Source: Lunularia cruciata
Taxonomy: Eukaryota; Streptophyta; Marchantiopsida; Lunulariales; Lunulariaceae
NCBI GenBank assembly: GCA_948567375.1
Contig: OX419762.1
Coordinates: 191,001 to 255,000, forward strand
Length of the DNA: 64,000 nt
Direction: 5' to 3'
Within the stretch, counting starts at the first letter, position 1. Each line of letters opens with the position of its first letter. Below are positions 54,004-64,000 of this stretch, in pieces. The notes below the pieces were generated by a model. That model was given only the letters and a program-made list of their open reading frames with translations, did not search any database and was not told where the DNA came from. The position numbers and the translations under genes were made by a program.

Positions 54004-54228
54004 TATTTCCCACCACTAGTTGGTTATATCCTCATTGCTATGTAATCCTCAAACTCTTATATGGTTGTTTGAGCATTTTGGAGATTTGAAAAACATTTCC
54101 ATGTGTCATTGTGAAGGAGCTATCCTTTCTAAAGTACCTTATACTCAATTCATCATTGGTGGTCATTGAATATTTCTTTATGCAAAAATATGTTCAACTT
54201 TGTATTTGTCATGATCATTAATAAGGAT

Positions 54229-54286
54229 TGGAGGAGGAGGAGGAGGAGGAGGAGAAGAAGAAGAAGAAGAAGAAGAAGAAGAAGAG
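54229..54286. repeat. (GGA)n(GAA)n compound microsatellite
   Basis: Seven or eight GGA units run into about eleven AGA/GAA units. It lies in the E7 sequence downstream of integrase. The long Arg and Leu tracts it produces in translation are artefacts of the repeat. Confidence 0.95.
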
Positions 54287-54429
54287 TTTGGATACAAGTA
54301 AGAAAGGAAGATAGGTTAGAAACAAAGGGTATGAGCTCAAAAACATGAAAGATAGGATGGCTCCTCATATGACTAGGAAGTGCAAGTTTGTAAGCAATAC
54401 GAGAAATAATTTGAGTAATATTAAATAGA

Positions 54430-55480
54430 CCTATCCAATTGAGAATAAGTTTATGAACTTGGGTTTCAAGAAGGAGAAGGAGGTCACTAGAGGAAGATAT
54501 TATTCTATCACCTACTTGATAGGTGAGATTACAATGATGTCTATCTACATATTGTCTTTTGCAATTTATGCAACAAGAAGATGAGGCTTTGCTTGATGTA
54601 AGGATGCATATAACATGGACAAGAAGTTGGAAGTATTAGGAACATGAGATTGTATGGGAGCAAGAAGAAAATTGTAAACAAGTGGATCTTGTCCATAATT
54701 AAGAAAGAATGGAGAGAATCTGATACTTACTTGCTTGGAATTGTTGTAAGTAAAATTTTCAACTACAAGACAAGTATCCAATTGATGTGATGAATATTCA
54801 TTGGTGCATAACATATCTTCCAAGGTGCAATGTTTTTGTTTGGTTTGCCCATCAATTTAAGCCATAGACAAAGCAAGCTTGAGGCAAAGTAGCTTGAAGA
54901 ATGCTTGCCAGAATTTACTGGTAAATAAAAGATCACCAAAAAAAATCAAGACCCAAACATCAAGGACCATGTGATGCCAAGGAAAGAAATGTAATGGAAA
55001 GGAATATTTCTTAGTTTGGAGAATTACTAGTGGAAATGTAATAGAAAGAAACTATTTTCCCAAGATCAAGAACAACTGACAATGACAATAAGGGTTTGTG
55101 ATTGGTTTTCATTATCAACATTGGTTTCACCAAGAGATAATATCTACACATCTTTGTTGCATATGTCATTGACCTTGGGAAAATAGTTCCTTTCTATTAC
55201 ATTTAGTTGTCTAGATACAAAAGCAATGGGATGAAATCCATCTAAGAACTCCTATTGTAACATATTTCCAATTGTAAAATTAGGAGCATCACAATCAACC
55301 ATACAAGGTAGTTGAGTATCATACGGTTGAAACATGTATCATGAATACACCATATCCTTAAGTTTCTTGAATGCTTCTTCTTGCTTGGTCCACTTGAAGC
55401 TTGTTGTCTTCTCCAAGAGATTTGTTAATAATATGGTCACATGAGCATAATAGTGGATAAACCATTGGTAAAAACTCACC
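54430..55480 (-). pseudogene. E7 integrase and RNase H remnants
   Basis: The end of the integrase core is clear at 54566-54823: ENFTYNNSKQVSIRFSPFFLNYGQDP, matching the EFAYNNSKQ segment of E5. Upstream minus-strand sequence (54830-55480) corresponds to the zinc-binding and RNase H regions of E5 (for example the complement of the 55380-55480 stretch matches the FYQWFIHYYAHVAALL region) but contains stops and deletions, and much of the integrase core is missing. Confidence 0.72.
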
Positions 55481-56500
55481 AATCCATTAAATCTCTAAAC
55501 TTCCATGGCATCTGTAAGAGTAAGCCAATCTAAGTAGCCTTGATTTTCTCTTCTTCCATCTTGATTCCTTTTGCTTAAACCTTATGGTCCAAGAAAGTAA
55601 CTTCTTTTTACCAAAAGTTACACTTGGACTTCTTTTAATATAACTTGCATTACTGTAGTTGTCTTAAGATTTGTTGTATTTGGTTCTTGTGTTCTATCTC
55701 CATTTATCTACTATAAATTACTATATCATTCAAGAACACTATCATATATCAATCCAATAGCACCCAATGCATTTGATCTATGAAAACTATTGGAGCATTA
55801 GTGAACCCCAAAGGTAAAACTTTCCAATCAAATTTCCCATACCTTGTACAAAAGGTAGTCTTTTGCATGTCTTCCTCATCATTTGGAATTTCTAGTAGCC
55901 ACTTCAAAGATCTAACTTTGAGAACCATTGTGCTCCACTCAATTCATCCAACAAGTCATTAATTCAAGCTAAGAGATATGCATTCTTCATAAATTTTATA
56001 TTAAGACCATGGTAATGAATATAGAATCAAAGCACTCTATCCTTCTTTGACATAAATAGTACTGGTGCTCCCCAAGTAGATGTGGTGTGTTGTATGAAAT
56101 CCTTTGTTAACAACTTGATTAATGTTATTGAAACTTTTTCTAGCTCCTTTGGTGAGAGAAAATAGATTGATCTACTCATTAGAGTAGTTCCTTGCACTAG
56201 CTCAACCTTAAAGTGCATACCTTGATTAGAGAGTAATGCTTTTGGACGATGATCTATAAATATATTTCCAAACTCCTAGCTATTTGACAAACCAATTCTT
56301 TTATGCTTTTTATCCTCATTAGATTCTTGTTGCCTAATATGCTTGATCTAAATCACAAAAATAAGAATATCTTCCTTCAAAGTATGTTCTACATCCACTA
56401 CATTGATAAACTTCCCTCTTACGATTGAATACTCATAGGTGCCAAATAATTTAAATAATAATCTTTACCTTGGTGTTGTACTTGAATTTGTTGTCGAGCT
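55481..56500 (-). pseudogene. E7 reverse transcriptase
   Basis: The N-terminal stretch 56027-56218 is open for 63 codons and carries YFLSPKELEKV and TTSTWGAPVLFMSKKD, the classic opening of a gypsy RT domain. The palm continues to about 55700 with several stops. The connection segment near 55550-55620 parallels E5. No methyltransferase-like sequence lies between it and the protease remnant upstream. Confidence 0.8.
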
Positions 56501-58016
56501 TAATCAAATTGAACCCTATGACATTTGAGCTAAGGAAGATATAGAATGATATCTTAGTGTAGAAGAGCAACTAAGAATTTCATACACTATAAATACTCTT
56601 TCTCAATCTTGATACAAGATATGAGGTTCAAAATGCAGAACTCTTCTTCTATCCACAATCACTGATTTGCTACTTAATATTGTTTTGATATGAATACATA
56701 AGTCCTTTTCTAATTGTATGGACATGCAATTCTAAAAACTCACACAATCAACCAAAATCCTATAATCAAGATGAAATATCATGCCTTGGAAGTGAATCAG
56801 ACTTACATATGTCTAGCTTTCAATTCCATTGAATAAAATCAGGTTCTCAATAAGTGGCTCAATATCTCTTACTAGGACTCTTCATTTCCTTCATCCAAGA
56901 ACTCCATTTTAGCAAGTGGTCAAGGTTGTCTATTCCTTGTTGTGCATTTGGCAATGCAATGTCCAATTTGATAATAAAAAAACCACCATTTTATCATAAT
57001 TATCCATGATCTAAATTATTTTATTGGATGGCATCAATCTCCATTGGTGCCAACTCTTCTACTAATATGTGATGTATTTGTAGGTTCTCTAAAGGTCTAG
57101 GTCAAGACCAAGTTGTGGCAACCAAGGAATCAAAATGTTGGGCCAATTGCATGGCTTCTTCCAAATATTTGGGCTCATGCAGGGGTACTTCCAATTTTTT
57201 ATGTGATCAAACCTCTCACAAACTAATCTAGAGCTTTACTTTCACTTATCTTTTGAATCTACATTATGTTATTTTAGAATTGAGTGATGTAGCTCCTCAT
57301 AGAACCAATCCACCTTACGCAGCTTGTGTAGCATTCAAAACTAGAAAGCTCCTTGTTATTGAAATCAAAATTCTTTCTATGTCTAGATTTAGAGTAACAA
57401 ATTTTCATTGAGCTTCTATTTTAAGAGTGCTTAATTCTCATTTCATCCTAGAATTGTAACTATTCTTTTGCCACTTCATCTAAATTGACTTAAAGTCAAG
57501 AGGATATATCTTTGATCATCTAGATGATTTATACCTTCAAATACTACTCATAATCAAACACAAAATTCTTTGTTACCTTGAGTAAAGTCTTGTTATCAAA
57601 ACTCTTATGCTTTGGAAATCAAAGTTGACCTTCTTCCTCTTGGACTATTATTCTTGTTGACCATTGCTCACAATCTCTCTTTTCCAAAAATTGAGTAAGA
57701 TGCTCTATCTATTGTTGCATAGAAAGGATAACTTTGGGCATTGCCATGATTGCTACTATTTTGCCAAACTACCTACTTGCAGTGTCTAAGTCAATATATA
57801 AATGCAAAAAATCCACAACTCTTTGTAAGCTACAACGAAAGAATCAATTGTTCATCTGACAAGGTGATCATGTTCAAAAATTTCTAACCAAAGCATGAAA
57901 TGATGAATTGTGTGAAACTATGCTTTGATAGTAAATGGATATGGAAATTGTAATTGTTTAAGGGAAATTATTTGATGGTCCATAGATTCTAACATCCCGT
58001 TCTTACTATGATACAC
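56501..58016 (-). pseudogene. E7 gag and protease remnants, primer site
   Basis: The minus-strand sequence right after the LTR (GTGTATCATAG, about 58006-58016) is a decayed Met-tRNA primer site. The next bases (near 57970-58000) encode a segment parallel to the E5 opening (MDHQ). Gag and protease are only traceable as scattered similarity to E5 between 57900 and 56500, with stops throughout. Confidence 0.55.
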
Positions 58017-58390
58017 ATTAAAAGATTGAGGAGAAGAATAGGAGAATGGAAGATCAAAGTGGATCTCTCAAATGAGAGAAACTATGGTACCTAAGATGAG
58101 AGAAACTATGGTACCTAAGATGAGCTTTGGTATTTATAGGAAAGCTAAGTACAAGATTCCAATGAAGGTTCTTTATAGAAGCCATCTTTGCAAGCAAAGC
58201 TAGCCATATACTTAGAATAGAAGCTAGACTAGCCATTTATTTAGCATATAAGTTACCCCATTTTAGGAAGTTCCTAGAAGTTTCTCACAAAGAAGTTTCT
58301 TGGATACTTTCTAGAACATTCTTGGAATTCCTAGAAGCCAGAGTGTATATTAGTTCTATCTCATTTTTTCTACTAACTCAATATTATTCA
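58017..58390 (-). repeat. E7 5' LTR
   Basis: On the minus strand it starts TGAATAATATTGAG at 58390, contains TATAAATACC (about 58127-58137) and ends near 58017 (CTTTTAAT). An internal short tandem repeat (GAGAGAAACTATGGTACCTAAGAT, twice, 58074-58121 on the plus strand) lies just downstream of the TATA box. Confidence 0.78.
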
Positions 58391-58837
58391 CCACCTTAGA
58401 TACTCAATCTGAATACATACAACTCTACGTATCCCAAGGTAGACATGTTTACTAAGCTTAAACAGCAACAAGAACTCTCCTCAAATTGAATATAACTTAC
58501 TTTGTTATGAGCATTTAGTATCCCAAGATAATCACAAGACATACTCAACATCCACTTATACTTATTATGAGTTTATGGAGGCCCAAAGAATCCAGTATAT
58601 TAGTTCTATCTCATTTTTTCTACTAACTCAATATTATTCACCACCTTAGATACTCAATCTGAATACATACAACTCTACGTATCCCAAGGTAGACATGTTT
58701 ACTAAGCTTAAACAGCAACAAGAACTCTCCTCAAATTGAATATAACTTACTTTGTTATGAGCATTTAGTATCCCAAGATAATCACAAGACATACTCAACA
58801 TCCACTTATACTTATTATGAGTTTATGGAGGCCCAAA
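58345..58837. repeat. Perfect direct duplication of 243 bp
   Basis: 58345-58587 and 58595-58837 are identical by eye over 243 bases, separated by GAATCCA. Copy 1 begins inside the first ~46 bases of the E7 5' LTR and extends into its flank; copy 2 repeats both. It marks the border between the retrotransposon block and the gene-bearing DNA. Confidence 0.93.
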
Positions 58838-59981
58838 TACCACAAATTTTTTGCTATACCTCAACAAACCTTTATATTTATTCTCAACTAAGAATGATAA
58901 GCTCATGCACTTTTCGTATTACGATCACATCTTCTTAAATTTCCACATAAATAAATGTGGGAAACATCTAATTAGTTATGTGACATAAATTCTATTTCTA
59001 TTTATTCTAAAAACTGCATTTACCCTAGGAATATTTATCTTATAAGCAATCTAGAATTGCACCCCTTTGAAACTCATCACCAATAAATCCAATAATATCA
59101 ACATTTTTTACAAGTTTTGGAACCCAAAACCCCTTGAATGATGTAATCCAGATCTACTTCGGTTCTTTTACCTCTGTTTTTATGAACTACAGTTATAGAT
59201 CCAAACATGAATTTTTAAGTTTCGTTTGAATTTTATATTTCGATAAATCCATGTACTTGATAAATCCTGGTGATGTTGAGATCTTATGCTTATATATCAT
59301 AGAGGAGATCTATCTCTACGAAGCAATAAAAGTTGGAAAGAGAAGCTAGTCCTAGAAAATGGTTATTATGGTGCTCATGGATGCACAATGAATGAAACAG
59401 CTAGTTATCTGAATAAAGTTCGGCAGAATGATCAAAATAATTGGTTCAGAAAACCAGTGTGCGGTGTTCGTTACATTTCCGTCATCGATTCTATCAGATT
59501 TGTTAGTGGGAGATGTGATTGTCGAGGAAATTATCTGCACATCTGTCGAGTCCTTGGCAATAGACACCAGTATCACTATCATAATTCTGTGCTGCCGATA
59601 TAATCCTGGAGTTACCGAGAGAATTCATAGGAGGTATGATGGTATGATGGAAAGGAGATTACAAACAAACCCTGTTAAACCTTTTGTAACATTTTCCATT
59701 TAATATAGGATCACACAACTGTGAGCGTTCAAGTAGGCTGACTCCGAGCCGAACACCGAGTGCTCTCGGCAATCAACGAGTAATTTGGGTCTGTGTGAGT
59801 GCCGCACACAATGGGCACACTTTTGGGGACGTAAATAGCCATGCCACCGACCACAATAGATAAACACCGGAGTTTTGTCAAATATCAGTGCCTTTTTTCT
59901 ACCAAACCACACCCCACCGACAACCTTTTGTAGAGTCGCTACTCGGATGCAGGTTCGAAATCTAAGTGTGTCGCTCAGGGC
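58838..59981. other. Intergenic, no gene recognised
   Basis: AT content falls from left to right. Short frames occur on both strands (for example 59286-59603 plus), but opposite-strand frames overlap them and none shows a domain or a plausible splice context. I see no repeat shared with the elements upstream. Confidence 0.55.
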
Positions 59982-60018
59982 TTGAAGATTTGCTCGTCAT
60001 TTACGAGCAAATCTTCAA
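59982..60018. repeat. Perfect 16-bp inverted repeat (hairpin)
   Basis: TTGAAGATTTGCTCGT, a 5-base loop CATTT, then the exact complement ACGAGCAAATCTTCAA. It has no T run and is not near a recognised gene end. It could be the core of a short transposon remnant or a small structured RNA; the sequence alone does not say. Confidence 0.85.
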
Positions 60019-61200
60019 CCGACAACATTCATCACGAAACGAATTGCGGTCTCCGAATACCGAAGTGTTCGACAGATAATCACGAAAAACGCATCCACTC
60101 TTCGAGGAGTGTACTATTGGACAAGCACTGTACAATAAATGCACGGTCGTCGCTTCTCTACCATCGATATTCTTGTCTTAGGTTTCTCTTTCGACTTACA
60201 ATTCTATGCATGATTGGATAAAAAGAGACGCGAGTGTGCAGAACGAGTCCCCAAGTGATTGATCCTGGCAAGAGGTGCAATTAAGATCTGTGACAGGTAG
60301 GATGATCAGAAGCTGATCGAAGTGGGCTTAACGCCAAGTTTGACAAGTTAGACCCACAGTTGTCCCATTCACAGGCAAAGACACAGAACAACAGCAAATA
60401 AGTCACTATTGCAATTCAACTATTACAATTTCTTCGTCCCAATTACAGACAAAGACCCAGTTTTGACGAGTGACTCAATAACACAACATTTTCAACTAGT
60501 CGTAAACAGTCCTAATCAAAGAAGAGATTAATAATATATCATTCCGTCTCTGTCAAAGGTAAAAAAGGTAACAGGTGAACGGGGATTTAACAGGCTGTCC
60601 AGTAGGTTATTGCAAGACAATCGTTGTCATAATTAAAGACGAACCAACTTCACATGTTTGATCAAGTTCTCCAATACGTTGTGTCCGGTACATTACCCTT
60701 TAAAATCCACGACATAATCCAGATCGTCGTGGGCAAAGACGGAGACAAACTTGGAAGTGCTTCAACAGATCTGGCGGAACAAAACCATCAACGCCGTTGG
60801 CAACTGATCACAGGAGAGATGCTTAAACAACAAGGAAACCACAAAGAGAACCCACGGAAAATTTCCATTTTAAGTGGAACAACGTAGAATGGCCGGGTCA
60901 ATGGAAATCGTCTCTCATCTTCAAATCCAAAGTATATACACATTACCACACAATCGCTATCGTGGTATAGTGACTCAGGAGGAAATGTCCAACCTGGAGC
61001 TCTCAGATATCATCAATTGTTCCCTCCCCTCCCTCCCTTTCCTCTCCTCTCTCCCCCATTCTAGTAATCCCTCCATACATTTGCAAAACCCGGCCGACCT
61101 AATTTGCACAATTCGTATCAGATGTGGGCAACCCCAACTAATCTCACTCCGCAAGACTCAATAACTCTCTCAAATTGCCTTTAGCTGCCAAACAACACAG
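60019..61200. other. Intergenic, downstream of the OXS3-like gene
   Basis: No convincing gene. The frame at 60654-60887 (plus, 77 codons, no domain) has no support beyond being open. A CT-rich tract (61020-61070) is present. Base composition resembles that around the host gene and differs from the retrotransposon block. Confidence 0.5.
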
Positions 61201-61757
61201 TAAGTTGTAGTACTATCTCTTTGAAATGGAACGAGGTTCCCGCATTGGCACATGGAGTTACAGATCTCCTTTAGTGCACTACTATGAAAAGGGCCCCTTA
61301 CTTCTGAAGATCGTGTTCCAATACTTTCTCCTTTGCTTTTCCTTTGCTACTGTAAAGTAAAGCAGCACATGATATCAAGTCTCAAGCTTGTACTGCTGCT
61401 GTTCTTGCTGTTCAGGGTTTCGCTAGTTTTACATTTCCTCTATGACACTGATACATCCCGTTGTACACTACAACACCACATTGGCGGAAAGGGAAGACTA
61501 TGAAGTTTCAACAAATAACCAACTTGGATGGAACTCTTCCTCATCCACACCACCTCTACTCCCGAGGGCCTTGACTGGCTCGTGACTGTGGTCTTCTCAG
61601 GCCTGCTTTCCTCAAAGTCAGGGACCAGTTGTCGAGTTGGTGCGCTGCAAAACTCGCATGTAGAGACACAGATCCGATAGCCCAGTCATGACGAAGATCA
61701 TCATACAAGGGTAGCAGCCGCACATAAATGACATACAAAGATGAAGCCCACTCTCCA
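61201..61757 (-). other. Probable 3' untranslated region of the OXS3-like gene
   Basis: This is minus-strand sequence following the stop at 61758. It has no domain-bearing frame, and its base composition matches the exons. The poly(A) site cannot be fixed. The small frame 61556-61738 within it is not supported. Confidence 0.4.
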
Positions 61758-63152
61758 TTAACTTCGTGTGATCCTCATCTTAGGGGTCGAAGGAGGTGAA
61801 ACCGCATGGTTGCTTGCATGTTGCAAGTCCGTCAAAGAATAGGAGCGGCCACTGGGGGGTAGTGCAGAAGACAACGACTTCGGGGCAATTTCCAACTTAC
61901 TGCCCATTGCAACAGCCATAGCCAGATTGGATCTCCCACTACCAGACGGGGGTCTCTTGGAGATTCCTGCGGTGGAAGTACGAGACAGTGGGGGGAAGGA
62001 TCGATGACGATCTGCAAAGGTACTAAACCTGCGCTTCTTGTTGAAAGAATTCTCTGGTTTCGCAAGGTCGTTGACTGATGAGACGTCAGCCAAGGATGTG
62101 AATGATTTCGACTTGCCACTCCAAAATCTTGACAACCCTCTCCTGAAAGAATGAATCATCCATAGTTAGTTGCGAGCAAAACAAGAAACCGTAATATACA
62201 AGCATAAAGTTCGAACTCGCAACATCCGTCCATATACGGAGATCGGGCATAGACTCTCTGCTGAATGAGCATATCCACTCACTTGTATGAGAGAAACCAA
62301 GAAACACTTGAAAACATGTGCATGCAGAGAAATAACTAAGGGTGCTTTGAAATGGATAAATAGAACTCACTTGATGGGTAATGAAGATTCCAGAGCGTTC
62401 ATCATGTCAAGAGGCCCAGCTTTGCGTAGAGCAGACTCAACTTCCATGTCGCTGTCATCGTTGTCTACCGAACCAGCGCTGTCCTCGCTGCGGCACCCAA
62501 TGGAGGATGAAGACGAGGACAATTCCGGCCCTGTGTCGTTAAGGTGGAGCAAGCTGGTCGATCCTGGTTGTTGAGCGTAATAGCTCTGAAACAAACTCCC
62601 TCCAGACGAATTGGGAGCAGGCTTGGGACGAACCTCCAGATGGGTATTAGCACTTTTCTCTTTCTCTTTCTCATCCTCAGAACCCTGGCCGAGACTATCG
62701 GTCGAGCAATTCGAAACACTCTCCCAACGCTTGCTTTCAGCCCCACTACCGTTGCCACTGGAGGAACCCCCATCATCGCTACTTGTCTGACCATCGCCTC
62801 CTCCCAGAGAACTCAAACCCGAGTAGAGGGGAGACACGGGGGACTTCTCACCCCTGCCTTCCTCCTCGCAATGTAAGGAGCTGGGCAATTTCAAAGTGGT
62901 CAAGCTGTGGCAGCAGTTGGTCGAATCAGGAGACTGGGGACGAAAGAACAGCGCGTACTGAGACCTAAAATTAAAAAGCGCAGAATCATTCTGCGTTTGT
63001 GCTTGAGGAGATAGCTTGTAAGTCGACGCCCCCTCTGCTCCGCTACCGCACTGCTGGGTCTTCACCCCAGCCTTGTACAGTGCATTTGCCCCTTTTCCAA
63101 TATCAACGCTCTGGTATGCCATCGACATTTTCCCACACAGAAGTCCTTTCAT
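61758..63152 (-). CDS. OXS3-like (OXIDATIVE STRESS 3 family) protein, two coding exons
   Basis: Join of 62371-63152 (exon 1) and 61758-62142 (exon 2), 388 codons plus TAA. The 228-bp intron has GTGAGT at the donor and TTTCAG at the acceptor; splicing completes a Lys codon and joins ...SSLPIK to RGLSRFWSG. The N-terminal half is Ser/Gly/acid-rich and probably disordered. The family motif is a Ser run ending SSSSSSIG with an acidic tract (about residues 212-240), then GPLDMMNALESSLPIKRGLS and GKSKSFTSLADV (about 246-281), DLAKPEN and the basic KKRR. The C-terminal part has SYSLTDLQHA. Arabidopsis OXS3 is a nuclear factor linked to stress tolerance; the role here is inferred by family. The first ATG (63152) has a weak context; the ATG at 63128 (MSMAYQ) is better and would drop 8 residues. 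Confidence 0.87.
62143..62370 (-). other. Intron of the OXS3-like gene
   Basis: 228 bp, GT...AG, phase 2. The donor GTGAGT (complement of 62365-62370) and the acceptor CAG (complement of 62143-62145) lie exactly where family alignment requires a join between LPI-K and RGLS. Confidence 0.88.
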
Positions 63153-63270
63153 CTATCGATCTTGTTTCCGCGAGAATGATACTCTCGAATGCTTAAATGT
63201 AACTCTCGAGAAGCAGTCAATTGCTTTGTTGTCAAATCTCTCGTGGATACAGCCCACAAGGGTCAAAAAC
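63153..63270 (-). other. 5' untranslated exon part of the OXS3-like gene
   Basis: No ATG occurs between a good acceptor (TTATTCCCTACAG, complement of 63271-63283) and the first coding ATG, and TAG stands directly before that ATG. This suggests an untranslated exon starting at 63270 after a leader intron. The donor of that intron cannot be chosen from sequence. Confidence 0.45.
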
Positions 63271-64000
63271 CTGTAGGGAATAAAGGTTGCGCTTAATCTC
63301 TGTACGAACTTCTATCTTATCCCTCCACCTTATGCTGCATCTGCCAACTCGTTCTACAAAGTTTACAAGGATGATCATTCCCTAAAAGCGACTCAACGAG
63401 TTCCCCGAAACGTTCACTCCTTTTCTTGCCCGATAATCGCACACCTTCCTTCTCCCTCACAACCCACCACGGCAGCACAGTGAACTCACTCCAGCAGCCA
63501 TCTCTTCCAACATCCTTCCTTGGCCAACTTCTTCTTCCGCAACCTGCACAAAATGCTCCGTTCCGTCCTAATCAGTGAGAGTTCCCAAGCCCTTTTAGAA
63601 ACCTCTTCCCTCAAAACAGCATTGCCTCACAAATCGCGGTGCAAGCGACGTCCGTTAACGAAACCTCCTCTTCGATGAGAAGAATCGATGAAAGAGCGAT
63701 TCACTAATAGGAAAAACTTAGATGAGACCGAACGATAACTTCTTTCTTGGTGAGAAAGAAGGAGAGATCGAACCAACTTATTCAGACTGATTCTGATCGG
63801 AATAAACAAAAGCCACGAGTCTGCAGAAGTAGGTAGCTCGACGCGAAGCTTGCGGAGAGAGAGAGAAAGAGCTAAAGAATCCCGATACGATCGATACAGA
63901 AACTATGTTCCAACTTCTTGAGCCCTGGGGAATAAGAAGGCACCGTCCAGGTTGGAAGCATGGCAACCTCTCCTTGCGCTGAAGATAACTCCTGGAATTG
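63271..64000 (-). promoter_or_regulatory. Leader and probable promoter of the OXS3-like gene
   Basis: On the minus strand this stretch has a pyrimidine-rich run (TCTTTCTCTCTCTCTCC, complement of about 63854-63870), typical of plant core promoters or leader starts, then about 580 bases to the inferred acceptor. No clear TATA box is seen. Several short upstream ATGs occur. The transcription start is not defined. Confidence 0.35.

Larger units (their letters stand above)
53703..58390 (-). mobile_element. E7: Ty3/gypsy retrotransposon without methyltransferase, degraded
   Basis: This minus-strand relative of E5 runs from a 5' LTR at about 58017-58390 to a 3' LTR at 53703-54003 that stops at its TATA region, where E4 abuts. 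Between them are degraded gag, protease, RT, RNase H and integrase remnants. Both LTRs share with E5 the ATAAATACCAAAG-type promoter region or the TTCTAG/CTTCTT repeats. A microsatellite near the 3' end and a perfect duplication at the 5' border are separate events. Confidence 0.85.

Noticed and set aside
54166-54348. Frames with long Arg or Leu runs on both strands
   Set aside because: They are translations of the (GGA)n(GAA)n microsatellite.
59286-59603. 105-codon plus-strand frame
   Set aside because: It overlaps opposite-strand frames, has no domain, and lacks splice or composition support.
59945-59965. GGTTCGAAATC resembling a tRNA B box
   Set aside because: No matching A box, acceptor stem or cloverleaf can be built around it.
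60654-60887. 77-codon plus-strand frame near the OXS3-like gene
   Set aside because: It is open by chance for its length, with no recognisable domain and no transcript evidence.
61556-61738. 60-codon minus-strand frame downstream of the OXS3-like stop
   Set aside because: It lies in the probable 3' untranslated region and has no family motif.
62465-62876. Other-frame open stretches over OXS3-like exon 1
   Set aside because: They are shadows of the real exon; only the minus-strand frame with the SSSSIG and GPLDMM motifs is conserved in the family.
1-64000. CRISPR arrays or prokaryotic defence systems
   Set aside because: There are no regularly spaced identical repeats; the spliced gene and plant LTR elements show nuclear eukaryotic DNA.

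Overview
This window is nuclear DNA from a land plant. Positions 1 to about 58,400 are a dense block of nested LTR retrotransposons; the last ~5 kb carry one ordinary host gene. The host gene (61758-63152, minus strand) encodes an OXS3-like (OXIDATIVE STRESS 3 family) protein, a family known from land plants. Gene structure and TE content would suit a bryophyte such as a moss, but that placement is inference and weak.

Layout. E1 (1-7369, minus, cut by the window edge), E2 (10616-20820, minus), E4 (28511-53697, plus, split by two later insertions) and E6 (41123-51047, plus, inserted into the RNase H region of E4) are four copies of one Ty3/gypsy-type family. Its polyprotein order is gag (two zinc knuckles), aspartic protease, a C5-cytosine DNA methyltransferase domain, reverse transcriptase, RNase H, DDE integrase and a C-terminal PHD finger. 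E3 (22297-27814, plus) is a Ty1/copia element. E5 (29325-34596, plus, inside E4) and E7 (53703-58390, minus) are two copies of a second gypsy family without a methyltransferase. 7370-10615, 20821-22296 and 27815-28510 are older repeat-like DNA split by E2 and E3. From 58838 the sequence becomes mostly single-copy in character and leads into the OXS3-like gene.

Main interest. (1) The methyltransferase retains motif I (ELFGGISTG), the catalytic Pro-Cys-Gln of motif IV, the Glu-Asn-Val of motif VI and a motif X-like segment, all in canonical order as in DNMT3-type enzymes. It lies between protease and reverse transcriptase. (2) The same polyprotein ends in a complete C4HC3 PHD finger. (3) The termini are not those of a normal LTR element. 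A long block (L, ~430-465 bp) stands alone at the 5' end, while the 3' end reads S-L-S, where S is a ~105 bp block. Target-site duplications around E6, E2 and E4 place the outer S inside the element. This arrangement matches split direct repeats, or equally a circular permutation of a two-LTR element. (4) Several nonsense codons are shared by independently inserted copies, including a TGA in place of the near-invariant Arg of the reverse transcriptase DLRSGYHQ motif in all four copies.

All retrotransposon reading frames are broken to some degree. E6 is the best preserved and stays almost entirely in one frame. Most of its private stops are CAG-to-TAG changes, as expected from deamination of methylated DNA. 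No tRNA, rRNA or CRISPR array was found.
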